64,000 nucleotides of DNA. Origin: Hormiphora californensis. Its lineage: Eukaryota > Ctenophora > Tentaculata > Cydippida > Pleurobrachiidae. Position 1 is the stretch's first letter, and every line of letters begins with the position of its first letter. The position numbers were made by a program, and so were the translations under genes. Under the pieces are notes generated by a model, which was given only the letters and a program-made list of their open reading frames with translations, made no database searches and was not told the DNA's origin. Shown here in pieces: positions 25,113 through 37,071 of this stretch. The stretch covers positions 7,346,315-7,410,314 of the forward strand of contig CM035351.1 in NCBI GenBank assembly GCA_020137815.1, read 5' to 3'.

Positions 25113-25769
25113 TTACATAGTGGGAACAGGGATAGGGATGGGTGGTGGTTGGAGACCATCGTCATCGTCATTTGGCGAGGGAATATCACCACCATCATCA
25201 GAGTTATCTTCCTCTTCTTCAGCTTCCGTACCCTCCTCTGAGCCCTCCTCAGAACCCTCCTCGGTAGAGTACTCTGAGCCCTCCTCAGAGCCTTCCTCGG
25301 ATCCTTCTTCGGATCCTTCTTCGGTAGAGTACTCAGAGCCCTCTTCAGATGCTTCCTCGGTAGAATATTCAGACCCTTCCTCAGTAGAGTATTCCGTTGC
25401 CCCTTCCTCGGTAGAGTACTCCGGAGAGGTGTATACCTCTTGCTCCTTGGTATACTGGGAACCAGTTTGGGTAACCCGCTGGGGCTCAGTCATTGGTGTA
25501 CTGCTCATCTCCGCATCTGTAGGTTCTGGTGCTTCGGTTCGGTACTTCCTTCGCCTACCACCACCTCGTTTAGGTCCTCCCTTCTTTTTGTCGTCTTTAG
25601 GTCCTCCCTTCCTTTTGTCGTCTTTAGGTCCTCCCTTCTTTTTGTCGTCCTTAGGTCCCTTCTTATCATGCTTCCCTGCTCCCCTATCATCAGGTCGGCC
25701 CCTAGGTCCGCCACGTTTAGCGGCGATAACAAGGAATAAGACACAGAGCAGGATTGTGAAACGTAACAT
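25113..25769 (-). CDS. secreted charge-segregated low-complexity protein (basic half, acidic half)
   Basis: Single exon of 218 aa. The ATG at 25769 gives a signal peptide (MLRFTILLCVLFLVIAA). Residues about 18-75 are strongly basic, with repeats of GGPKDDKKK type and a GGGRRRKYR end. Residues about 95-205 are acidic, built from EYSTEEG and SEEG repeats, then EEEED and DDDDG, with a proline-rich tail. There are no Cys and no globular domain. The SEE triplets fit the S-x-E rule for secretory-pathway phosphorylation, and Tyr beside Glu fits sulfation. Secreted proteins of this kind are often matrix, mucus, adhesive or mineral-associated proteins, but I recognise no family and assign no function. 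The 30-bp DNA repeat behind the basic block (about 25560-25660) shows recent internal duplication. Confidence 0.75.
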   Translation of the reverse strand: MLRFTILLCVLFLVIAAKRGGPRGRPDDRGAGKHDKKGPKDDKKKGGPKDDKRKGGPKDDKKKGGPKRGGGRRRKYRTEAPEPTDAEMSSTPMTEPQRVTQTGSQYTKEQEVYTSPEYSTEEGATEYSTEEGSEYSTEEASEEGSEYSTEEGSEEGSEEGSEEGSEYSTEEGSEEGSEEGTEAEEEEDNSDDGGDIPSPNDDDDGLQPPPIPIPVPTM

Positions 25770-25814
25770 TTCGAGAGTAGACGTCAAATGACAGCCTCGT
25801 CCGGAGTTAGTCAA

Positions 25815-27037
<1,223 letters not shown>

Positions 27038-30000
27038 ATGTTGGCTGCCAGCGTCTACCTGGAGTATATACAGGTATGAAACCTTAAAATAGAAATACAG
27101 GTATGTTGCCTGACATAGTTCAGTCGGAAGCTTCTGATCAAGAATGTTCTGCTAAATTGCTGTTTTTTTTAATTGATAAAGGTATGAATCTTTTTCAATC
27201 ATGATCCTGACACAGGCTGAACAATCTTTCAGGGACAAAGGGGGTTGCCGCCGCAGCCAGCTTACTTCACATCGGACCCCTACCTAATGAGGCAAACATT
27301 TAAACTCGCCCTGGGCACTTATCACTGTAAGTTTAATTCTTTCAAAAGTATTACAGCTGTGATAGTGTAAACTAAATGAGAGTAGAGGTAATTTATGATG
27401 AATGATCGACTCCATGTGTACTCAGTTGATCGTTGAGTCTGCAACGTCTGTGTGCTAACGTTCTCGACAATTTCAGATATTCAAGTCATCGAGGATTTAC
27501 TTCTAGAAACATATTTCTACAGTAGTTACGTTCAAGTAAGAATGTGTATTGTGTGTAAAATGATATGAATTACGCGGGAAGCAGCTGTCAGATCATACGA
27601 AATTTCTTCCGCTCCAAATCTTGAAACTAACCAACATTCTCCATAGTTCAGGCAATGTCAATCACTGGTGACCGTGATGCTGTACAACCTAAAGCTGTTG
27701 GGTTTTAAGGCACCTCGGCCCTTTACATGTGAATTCGGGGAGATAGTGAGGGAGGTACAGGATGTTCATGATGCACTCCTGAGATTCAAAACAAAGTTTC
27801 ACGCGGCCTTTGCACGGTTAGTGATCAGAGAGAAAAACACAACAATAAAAATGAAATTTAGTTTTTATGACTTAGATACTGGACGGCGGATTGAGTATTT
27901 GGCATTTTACACGACTGGTTCTCGTCCCACCAATATAGCTCTATCGGGAAACAAGTTAGTTTTGTGGTCTGTTATTTATCTGATCATTATTATCTGATTG
28001 CAGTTGTCGGATAAAATGCAATGCATATCGGGAGGATCTACTGATGTGCCAGGATCTGATGATTAGGCAACGCTGCTCGCTCAACACACCACGGTACATC
28101 CGGGTCAACACCCTCCGGCGAAATAAGGAGCAGGTAAAGAATAAGCGGTGACTTGAGAGGGATATAAACATTCGGGTTAAGTTGGGAAATGGGAATTTTT
28201 AAATGATTTTGTAACTACCTTCCTTGACATTATATAGGTGATAATGACGTTAGACAACCGAGGGTACACCAAAATAGCACCGGGTGAGCCGTGGTCTCCA
28301 TTTTCCTACTACTGCGACCCACTAATCGACCAGATGCTGGTGTTCTCTCCTAATTCTAAAGACGATCTTACCAACTTTGCATTGGTTCACGATGGCTCAC
28401 TTCAACTTCAGGTTAGATAGTAGTCTCAAACTGTCATTTGGGCGTTCGGTAGATCAATTAGTAGTCTGTGAGCTATAATTTGAATCTCAAGAGTTCGTTA
28501 AAAGTAAGACAAGTTATTACCCTAATTGGACCTTCAACTCCTACCACTGTCCAATTCAATGTATCATATTTTAGGACCGGAGTACCGTATTGTCGGGGTT
28601 TATTCTTCAAAAACTGATCACTACTAACGGCTCCGCGAACGATGACCTAATTGTAACGGACATAGGAAATGGTAAGTTGAGAGGAGCCACCCTATTCGCC
28701 GTTTTAGAAACATGCATTTTAAATGTTTCTAAACGATAAAACGAGTAAACGGATGCATAACTCGTCAAGCAAGAGGTTATACGCCGACGGATGATTTCGT
28801 AGTACCCATACTTTCTTTAATAGATTTTACGCATCTCAGGAAACACAGCATGCTATCTGGCGGCGCTTCAGAACAAGGAGAGCTCGATATTAGCTTTCGG
28901 ACCTGAACCGAGTGCAACTGAAAAACTTCTCTCTAAATCAGAGACTCTGAATGCATCCAATGTTCATATTGTTAATGAGCCGTTCCTACAATCGAGTTCA
29001 AAGGATAAAATCTTTAAGGGTGTAAGGGGAATTCTCTGCAATCCGCCAAGTACTCTCTCTGGGGTTGTGGACATTATAGGTGAGAATCGTTCAGTGATCT
29101 TTCGGTGCATTTCAGGTGGGAACGCTACGGATAAATAGCACTTCCGGGTAGTGAGTTACTTAAAGTAAGAGAGACACGCCATATTTTCTCACAAAACTTA
29201 GTGGATGAACCAGATCAGGACCATTGCTACGGCATCGAAATTTGTGATAAAAACAGCATGCCACTCTTACTTTAACTTACAATATTACAGAGCTGGTGGT
29301 GGAAGAAGGGGAAAAGTTCTTACCGACCATCGCCAAAGGCCCCTGCGAAACGAATAACCTTCCTCGATATGTTACAACACAGTACTTGACTTTGAAACAT
29401 GCATTAAGCTGTACGTATTCCGTTAAAATATCTCATTATAGAGATTGTAGTTCCATATATAGGACAATATATCGTCTGAAATATGGAATCTGCAAGAAAT
29501 CTTTTAGTACTAAAAGGTACACTGTAGACTTGATCCATTTTTATATTTCCATTCCACTTGCAGTTCCAAAGGTGAATACTGTGGTCTATTTCACGAGGTC
29601 GATCCACCCTCAAGAAAACGAACTGTTAATTAAAAAAGTCGTGGACGAGCTTTGCGATTCGTCTGACGATTGCCCATTCCGATTGGTACCAGTTGACGGA
29701 ACTGTAAGGGATTCTCTTATATCTGGGAAGCCAAGTTACTACGAACCTCTGGTGAACATGAAAAATGTCCATGGCGATACAGGTTTGAATTAGAGAGAAA
29801 GAGAGAGAAAGAGAGAAATAGAAGGGAGAATTTGGAGAGAAAGGGAGGCAGAGAGAAAGATTGTGAAAGAAGGATTGACACGACATAGAGAAAATGAGAA
29901 AAATATAGGGGTAGTTGATATTTTTTCTCATCAAGTATTGCATGCGTATCGTTTCGTGACATGTGTCAAATTCTGTACTGGCGAGACGATCTTGAACTAA

Positions 30001-33000
30001 AATGAATTAATTATAAAGAAGTAGCTATATTTCAAATGACAGGTAGAAATATAAAACATGTGAGAGTCAAAGAGAAAGGGTCGAGTAGTATGATCAATTG
30101 TCTCGTCTTATAAAGTAGACATCTGACATTTGATACCACTTCAAGAGTCTCGAATTCATATAATAATCATAAAACTATGATTTGGGGGTGAACCCTCACA
30201 CTACGATCTATGATCGCTGATGGCTACGAATTGATATTTTCAGCTGTCAAGTGCCTGCGTGTGATGCCAACTGAAGAAATGAGTGGATTTTTCATCGCTA
30301 ATTTCCAGCGAATGGTGAGAAATTTCATCAATTACACAGATATAAATTTTCTCATAGCAATGATAATAATTGCTATGTTTCAATCCTAGGCTGCTAAACC
30401 GAGTACTATATTGGAGCGAGCTCTGGAGAAGGGGACCCTGGGCGGAGAACCTGGCAGACATGATGGGAAGAAGCACAGGAAAAACAAGAAAAACAAACCT
30501 AAAAAGTATGATCCCCTCCATTACTTATCACTGCGCTGGCAAGCTCAAAGGTTGTCAGAAACGCCAGCGCTGCCAGAAACGCAGTTAGGGTAGACCGGGG
30601 TAATTTGGACGGTTTTGGCATTCAATTGGTATTTCAAGAGCCATTAATTTACTTAATCAATTAGTTAGCTACTCAATTTGTGCAACTGAACCTTTATCTT
30701 GAGCCTCAGAACAAATTTACACCGAAAACATAACTTTTAGATAGCTAATTAACCTTGTTAATCAAGGTAAGTCGGAATATTTTTGATCGCGAGACACGGG
30801 GCAATGTGGACTAGTGGCTTCTACACCAATCACATTGCGCGCATTCAATCACATGACCGCGACACACCACATTGCCCCAGCTGTAAATCTGCGATGTAAA
30901 TCAGACCGAGGTTGGGGCTATTTGGACAAACTTAGATTGTAGCCACAGTTTTTGAGATATCGATTTCAAACTTTTCAGTCATCTAGTAATTTAGTATCCC
31001 GTGCTATCCCTTTTTTCAAAATTAGTTAATTAAGTATTAATTAGCATAATTAACAAAAAATTAAGTGTTCATCAGATCTATATCTATAGGGTGCATTTTC
31101 GAAAGCTCAGGATTAGCCTAGTCGATTAGAAAAATATTTAATCTAATCCCAAATAGGGTTTTTGAGAAAATCGACATCAAAAATCAAAAAGCCACAAATA
31201 AAGCTACGGTTTTCAAAGGAGTGCTGTTTGTGTTTTCAAGTGCAGTGCTTACAAGGCCAGAAATTACTATTATGGGGATCCAGTCTAATTAATCATGTTA
31301 GTGACCGATTCCCACTTAATGCAATTCCCTGGGGTTACTATAGCAACGGAGTTTGTTACCATAGCAACCGACGAATTTGCATTACTGTACTATTTTCTTG
31401 CTCCAAATTCAACCATTACATCCGTATTATTAGACTATCGATTATTTAAACATGATTGTGAGTCACAATGAGACATCAGACTGCCCTCAGTTACCAGCCA
31501 GTCAGTGGCTTTGGTTATCAAATGTATGCCTATTGCTCCAAGTTAGCCTGTAATTTATCCCTTTATTCAGTTATATCAGCTGCATAAGGATGATTATCAT
31601 GATGATTATCATGATAAAAGACTACTTTTGGTCATCAAAGCACCAGTCCTAGATATTCTGGAGCACCCTATGAAGTTGGTTTGTCAAATGCCACACCATG
31701 GATTGACTTGTTACCTTGGCAATCAGAGAATTGGTTGTAAAATGCGCCTTTTTTCTATTTTTTTGGTCTATTTACTCAGTTTTAGCCATCTATATTGCTT
31801 GAATAGGATAATTATGAAAGCAGGTTGTCTATGGTTACCATAGAAACGAGTATAAAGGCGCCATGAGGCCAATTTGTATTAACCAATTTGCCCCATGGGG
31901 CAATTTGGTCTAGTCCAAATTGCCCCCGATTTTTTCGTCCGAATTGCCCCAAATTGTCCGAATTGCCCCGCTTCATTAAAATGCCAATTAGCTAATTAAA
32001 TCGAAAGCTAATGTCATTTTGATGATGAAACTGGATAGAAAAGTATCATATTATGAAATTCTGACCCTTAATTTAAATAATTATCATAATCAAGTTTACC
32101 GAAATAAAGTTTAACTTTAAAGTCGTCATTTTTCGTTATTTCACACTAAACACCACAATTTAAAAGTCCCATATAAATCACTAGTCCACATTGCCCCGTC
32201 CTGTGACCACATTGCCCCACCGTCCAAATTACCCCGGTCTACCCTATACGTTTTATGGGTGTTGGGTTGAATAAGCCGGATTATAGCGTGGCTCTCTTTC
32301 ATCCGTTTGGCTTGACATTTGGAATGTATACCCGGCTTGGTGTCTTTGACTCATGTTAAATGAGTCATCAGTATGACGTAGTAACGTCGCGACGTCGCGT
32401 AATGACGTCAAAAGTGAAATTTTCGTAGTTTCGCGATTCAATCATCTCTTTACCAGTTCTACTACATCTGCCGGGATACAATACACCAAAAATTATACAA
32501 ATTATCCCAAAACTAATTGAAATTAGCTAGTAAGCCGGAAAGGTTGCCCTATTATTTGAGCTACTTTTGACAGCTTTACACGGTCGCTTGTAGTGGGAAA
32601 ACGGTAATGGAAAACGAAGATACAGTAAGACGACGCGCAACCGTGACCAATCAGGGCGCTAGTACGTGCTGACACATGAACTTTTTGCCGCGCGTTATGC
32701 ACCGTGTGCGTCTCCTTACTGTATTTTGCGTTACCGTATTTTGACTGCAAGCAGCACTGTAACATTCACTGAACACATTATACGTAGCATCTGTACCCTG
32801 TCTGTATCCAAATAATAGGGCAACCAGCAACCTTTCCGGCCTACTAATTTCAATTAGTTTTGGTATGATATGTATTACATATTGCGTGTTTGTAATCTTG
32901 ACCACCAAATTATAAGCTGTATAAGCTACATAATATGAACATTTGCATTTTATCTGAACATCCGTTTCAGGCCGACTACCGCGGGGGAAACCGCCATGGA

Positions 33001-33073
33001 CCCGACCACATCATCAATGATCAAAGTCCGAGAAAAGAAATCAAGAAAGTCGGCCAAGAAGAAGGGAGCATGA
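27038..33073 (+). CDS. NSUN7: NSUN7-like NOL1/NOP2/Sun-family protein lacking both family cysteines
   Basis: Thirteen exons: 27038-27073, 27233-27326, 27477-27535, 27647-27954, 28004-28133, 28238-28411, 28575-28671, 28840-29079, 29291-29410, 29564-29782, 30244-30314, 30390-30505, 32971-33073. They total 1767 nt, 588 aa plus stop. The N-terminal region (LLLETYFYSSYVQ, VTVMLYNLKLLGF, VREVQDV) matches the N-terminal extension of NSUN7. NTPRYIRVNTL corresponds to the RNA-binding/SAM-fold entry, and a degenerate SAM motif reads VTDIGNGNTACYLAA. In the Rossmann core the PC motif is CNPPSTLSG (Ser370) and the catalytic TC motif is YFTRSIHPQENE (Arg431). Both m5C-methyltransferase cysteines are therefore gone. 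The tail is very basic (KVREKKSRKSAKKKGA). The start is the first in-frame ATG; an upstream exon is possible. Confidence 0.88.
30588..32244. mobile_element. 1.66-kb non-autonomous DNA transposon, TA flanks
   Basis: Ends are GGGTAGACCGGGGTAATTTG and its inverse, flanked by TA (30586 and 32245). Subterminal GGGGCAATGTGGACTAG (about 30796) is inverted near 32185. Further GGGGCAATTTGG motifs cluster at 31885-31975. No transposase frame is seen. It lies in the last intron of the NSUN7-like gene. Confidence 0.85.
32510..32865. mobile_element. MITE with about 45-bp TIRs, shares its interior with 16060-16352
   Basis: Ends are AACTAATTGAAATTAG and its inverse; GGAAAGGTTG and GGGCAACC stretches follow in the arms. 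The interior 32575-32757 matches 16081-16262 on the opposite strand at about 97 percent by eye. It lies in the same intron as the 1.66-kb element. Confidence 0.8.
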
Positions 33074-34043
33074 TGAAATGAGGGCTTAGGACTCGATAAA
33101 TTCATTCAGCTCATATAACAAGTTGTGCCTAGATTTTCTTGCCGTCGGTTCTCTTTTATTGATAAATGCATATGCTAGATCTTTGAGCATTGCTAATATG
33201 ACCTACACGGGAAGCAATAATGAAAACATATTTTAGTGCTGGGATAATGATGTGAAAGGTGTTCTACTCATATCCGATAAAATAATAACGTGTATCATGT
33301 TTGAAAACGAAAATGCATTAAATGGATAGCATATAAGTATGTATCTCTATTTAAATAATATGTATTTATCATCCACTTTCGAGTTTTCTAGATCAATCAC
33401 CATAAATAGGTTTTCATTCATCAGCAAATAAAACATAGACTAAGAACATTTATATGGGTTAATCATAATGTCAATTGTTAAAAGTGTCCTATATCGTCAC
33501 GCAATGTGAATGCAACTATGATAAAATAAAATCTACGGTTAAAACAAGGAAGTGAAACTAGAGGGTTCTGTACAGAGTTTCTCTTTACTAATCCAATATC
33601 ACTTCATTTTCTAATACCAGTTTAATCTATCTGGATAGCTTTTCGGTCGATAGACTGTTCGGCATGTCTTGTACTGCTGCAGAGATTTGTGTAGCCCACA
33701 CATGGTTCGGCAAGCAGGGATTGATGAAGACTGTGCAGTATCACATCCCCGTCGTGGTGTCAACCGTCTAAATGGTGGGAAACAGCTGTGTTAATAGTTG
33801 TATTGATAATATGTTTACTTACTTGTGTTGAACACACATTCATTCTCGAAATTTAATATTGCCAACATTATAACAACTAACCGGTCGATGAATTGCACTT
33901 TTACTGCTCCGGAGCTGCTTTATTTGAATTTTGTAGAGATACTGATTCACCTGAAAGAAGCATATAGATTTCACGGAGGAGTAATTTCATTACCAAAAAG
34001 AATTCGAACTATACAATTAATGGCGAGACAACATTTCACAATT
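33074..34043. other. convergent 3' regions of the NSUN7-like gene and GPCR
   Basis: AATAAA at 33427 (plus) fits the NSUN7-like transcript end. On the minus strand 33630-33770 has an acceptor-like site and an open Cys-rich frame that could be an alternative GPCR tail exon. Confidence 0.4.
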
Positions 34044-35857
34044 TTACTGTTTGACATCGCGACTAGTAACTTGTAACCCCGTCAGAGCATTGGCATATTC
34101 TAATAAAGCACTGCATATATATTTTAAGAAAGCACTACGAATAGCTGAATTAATTACCTGTTTTCGAAATTGTTCTTTACGGAAGGCATACACCATGGGA
34201 TTGGTGACTGATGGGAGAAGATGGGCGAACATGGCCCACTTTACCATATCTTGCGTAATAATGAAGGGCAGTCTGACACGAGAACCCACCTGCAAAAATT
34301 ATCAAATTAGTTTTCTGTTTAAGGAGTTGGTTATCTTTGGTAAACTAGATTGTAAGCTAAAATTGGGCAAAGTAATCTACCCTGAGGAGAATGTCAAGAA
34401 GAGTTGAAGGGAACCAGCTGGTAAGGTAGAAGCCCATCACAATGAACATTGTGATCACAGTTTTCGTCTCGGCACGCAGTCTAGCCTGTTCAATTATTTT
34501 TGTATGGTTAAGCACTGTCTTGGGTACTGTATCTCATTTCGCAATGTGTCTGTAAAACTAGTCAAGTTTATCAAAATTCAAGATTTACCCGCCGGAAGTG
34601 TGAGTTTTTCTGTAGAGGTCCGACCGAGCGGTTTCTTATCGTCATGAAGATGAGGCTGTAGCACACACCAATAATCAATAGTTGAGCAAACCGGAAACAT
34701 TGCTGAGGAAAATATCACACGTGTTAACATTTAACTAAAAAAAAACGATTTAGCAACTTACTAAAACTTAAGAATTAGAATATTTCGGCTGAACGGTGTC
34801 AGGCGTTCACACTACAATAGTATCATGATTACTTGTGTTTAATTTGTGCAAGTACGTGTAGTTTAGTTAATTTTGCAAACATACCATCCCATAATTGATT
34901 GTGACTTTAATTGCTTCACTGGTATCTTCATAGGTGGTGAAGAAGCACATGTGGAAGTTGTAGTAGTAATTAGCACCACAGTAGTTGCTAATTAGCCCGA
35001 ATGTGGCCGACATGATGAGCCACATGGCACCAAATATCAACAACATCCGCTTCTTGGACATAATAAACCTGCGGGGTCAATGTATAAAGATACAGTCCAG
35101 TAATTGTCCAACCAATTTACTGGACTCCATGGAGGAACTATTTCGGCAGGGTCGCCCGGTATATAGAAGTTCACACGGTATTTATAAAGGTGAAACATCA
35201 TGATCCGTCCGGTAAATCGAGGTTTGATCACTGAATGTACAGAAACAATCCCCACAGTATGTATATTTCTCTACAGTATATCTTTAGATCTTACTTGTAG
35301 GTAAAGGGATGGTTTATGGCAAGGTATGCGTCCATGGAAACGAAAGTTAGAACAAGCATTTCCACATTGAAGGCGATGGATGTTCCAACGGCATACCCAG
35401 AACACCACCAGCTAGGGAACGGCCATTTCCCCGTGTAACTACTGTTAAATTAGATGATCATAATTTTAGATGTATGTGCCAACAATCATTAAATCAAACA
35501 CAATAATATTTAGTATTTACGGGTTTTTAGTGTACAGCGCTCAAGATCTCTTAGATTCAAAGCGGTACACCAAAAATGTACGTTAACAGCTTACCTGTAA
35601 GCGTTCGAAGAATGGAACAACAGAGAGGAGGAAAGGTCAATGAGGGCAAGTTTGGTGATCAGTAGATTCGGAATCGTCCGAAGATTCTTAACGGAAAGAA
35701 CGAGAGTTGCAGTAGCACTGTTCCCCACGAGAGAGCAGCAGATCATTATAACGACCGCCCAAAAGTAAAGGCTGTCAGGAGTTCCATCTGATGCTGCACC
35801 ACGGTGATCAGACGATGAGTTGGATCCCTCCAACAAGGAATCGGTAGTTATGTTCAT
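34044..35857 (-). CDS. class A (rhodopsin-like) GPCR with DAY in place of DRY
   Basis: Exons 35857-35595, 35441-35295, 35068-34885, 34702-34589, 34485-34381 and 34289-34044 total 1059 nt (352 aa plus stop). The short N-terminus has NIT and NSS glycosylation sites. Landmarks: GNSATATLVL in TM1 (N46), LALID in TM2 (D74), Cys101 before TM3 and a Cys pair in loop 2 (NYCGANYYYNFHMC), SMDAYLAINHPF at the end of TM3 (D125-A-Y127), LTSWFPS in TM6 and NPMVY in TM7 (residues 301-305). The Arg of DRY is Ala. There is no Lys at the retinal position, so it is not an opsin. The ligand is unknown. A donor-like site after FRKQ (about 34155) would allow a different C-terminal tail encoded near 33630-33770; the read-through tail is 25 aa longer than the usual helix 8. 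Confidence 0.88.
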
Positions 35858-37071
35858 TCTAGAAGTTCCACTGCAGTTATCAGCTCCTGTCTGTACAATA
35901 CAAAAACCACTTAAGCGTAAAGATAGGTCAAAAACATGTGAGGCATATTTAATGGTTATGATAGAGAGAAAGAGAGAGAGCAAGCCAACGCAAAACGAAA
36001 AACGCGTGAGGGTGATCGATGAATCTGACAAATTTGTAGTTTTTAGAAACAAGACCAAGTAGCTCGTTCTGGTGAACCTCTCTACTGATAAGGTACTTGT
36101 TCTTTATCTAAAAAATACTCCCACAGTCAATAGAATTCTGATCTTCCCAGAAGGCCTTTTCATCAAGCACGTGATGGCTCATTCATCATCATCAGTGATG
36201 CCCCGGGCCCCCCCTTTCAAAGGAACATTATTCGTGTGGGACCTTACAGACGGCAGCCCAGATCGGGTGTTCACAGCCTCATACTAAATTTTTAATCAGC
36301 TTTATTCAGAGATCAAAGGCAGATAAATTAACATACCCCAACCCGCAATATTAGCAGTAGTTGTGACCTGATCTCATTAGACAAAACTTGGCTTTTAATC
36401 TACGCAGATTAAACTACCCAACAACAGCTTGGGTGGGGGTTTGATTTGATTTTTTCAATATGGTAATGAAACAGAATATCAACAAAAAGAAACTTCGGAT
36501 TTTAGTTACTCAAATGGGGTCAGCTGAACAAGATGCTGATCCATTTATTGAGAAATGGCACACAAAAGGACTGGCAGAGTAATGAATGAGATGAGAATCA
36601 GCAATGGTGTGATTTAAACACTGTTAAATGCCTTGATCATCAGCTACAGTAGAGATGAGATTCTTGTCGAATAACTGATACCACAGAGACTGAGTAGTAC
36701 CACACCTTTTATCTTGCATGACAGCTTATTAACAGAGTACAGAGTGTTCAACGAACCGAGTACCCAGGTCCCTATATATTTGTTGAGTAAGCCTACTTAA
36801 CAATTATATATTTTTAAATAAATTGTTTTGATTTGCAATAATATACCACCTGAAAAAACACGCTGTTATTATCAACTGTCACTAAATCAAGTGCTGAATA
36901 CATAATATAATTCACTCTATTATATAATACAGGGGCGGTAATATTTGACCTCTGATCTACAAGTGTCTCGCGAGTTCCAGAAAGCCAAACGCGTTCATAT
37001 ATCCGAATAAACTTGGGTGAAGAGCATGCAGATTTTGAGAAGATTGAGGGCGCTACTGAAAAAAAGGTATT
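35858..37071. other. GPCR upstream / beta-lactamase-like 3' region
   Basis: The GPCR frame is open upstream of its chosen ATG to about 36058, with a hydrophobic stretch, so a longer N-terminus is possible. Otherwise AT-rich, no gene seen. Confidence 0.4.

Noticed and set aside
34044-35857. Possibility that the GPCR is an opsin
   Set aside because: No Lys at the TM7 retinal position relative to NPMVY.
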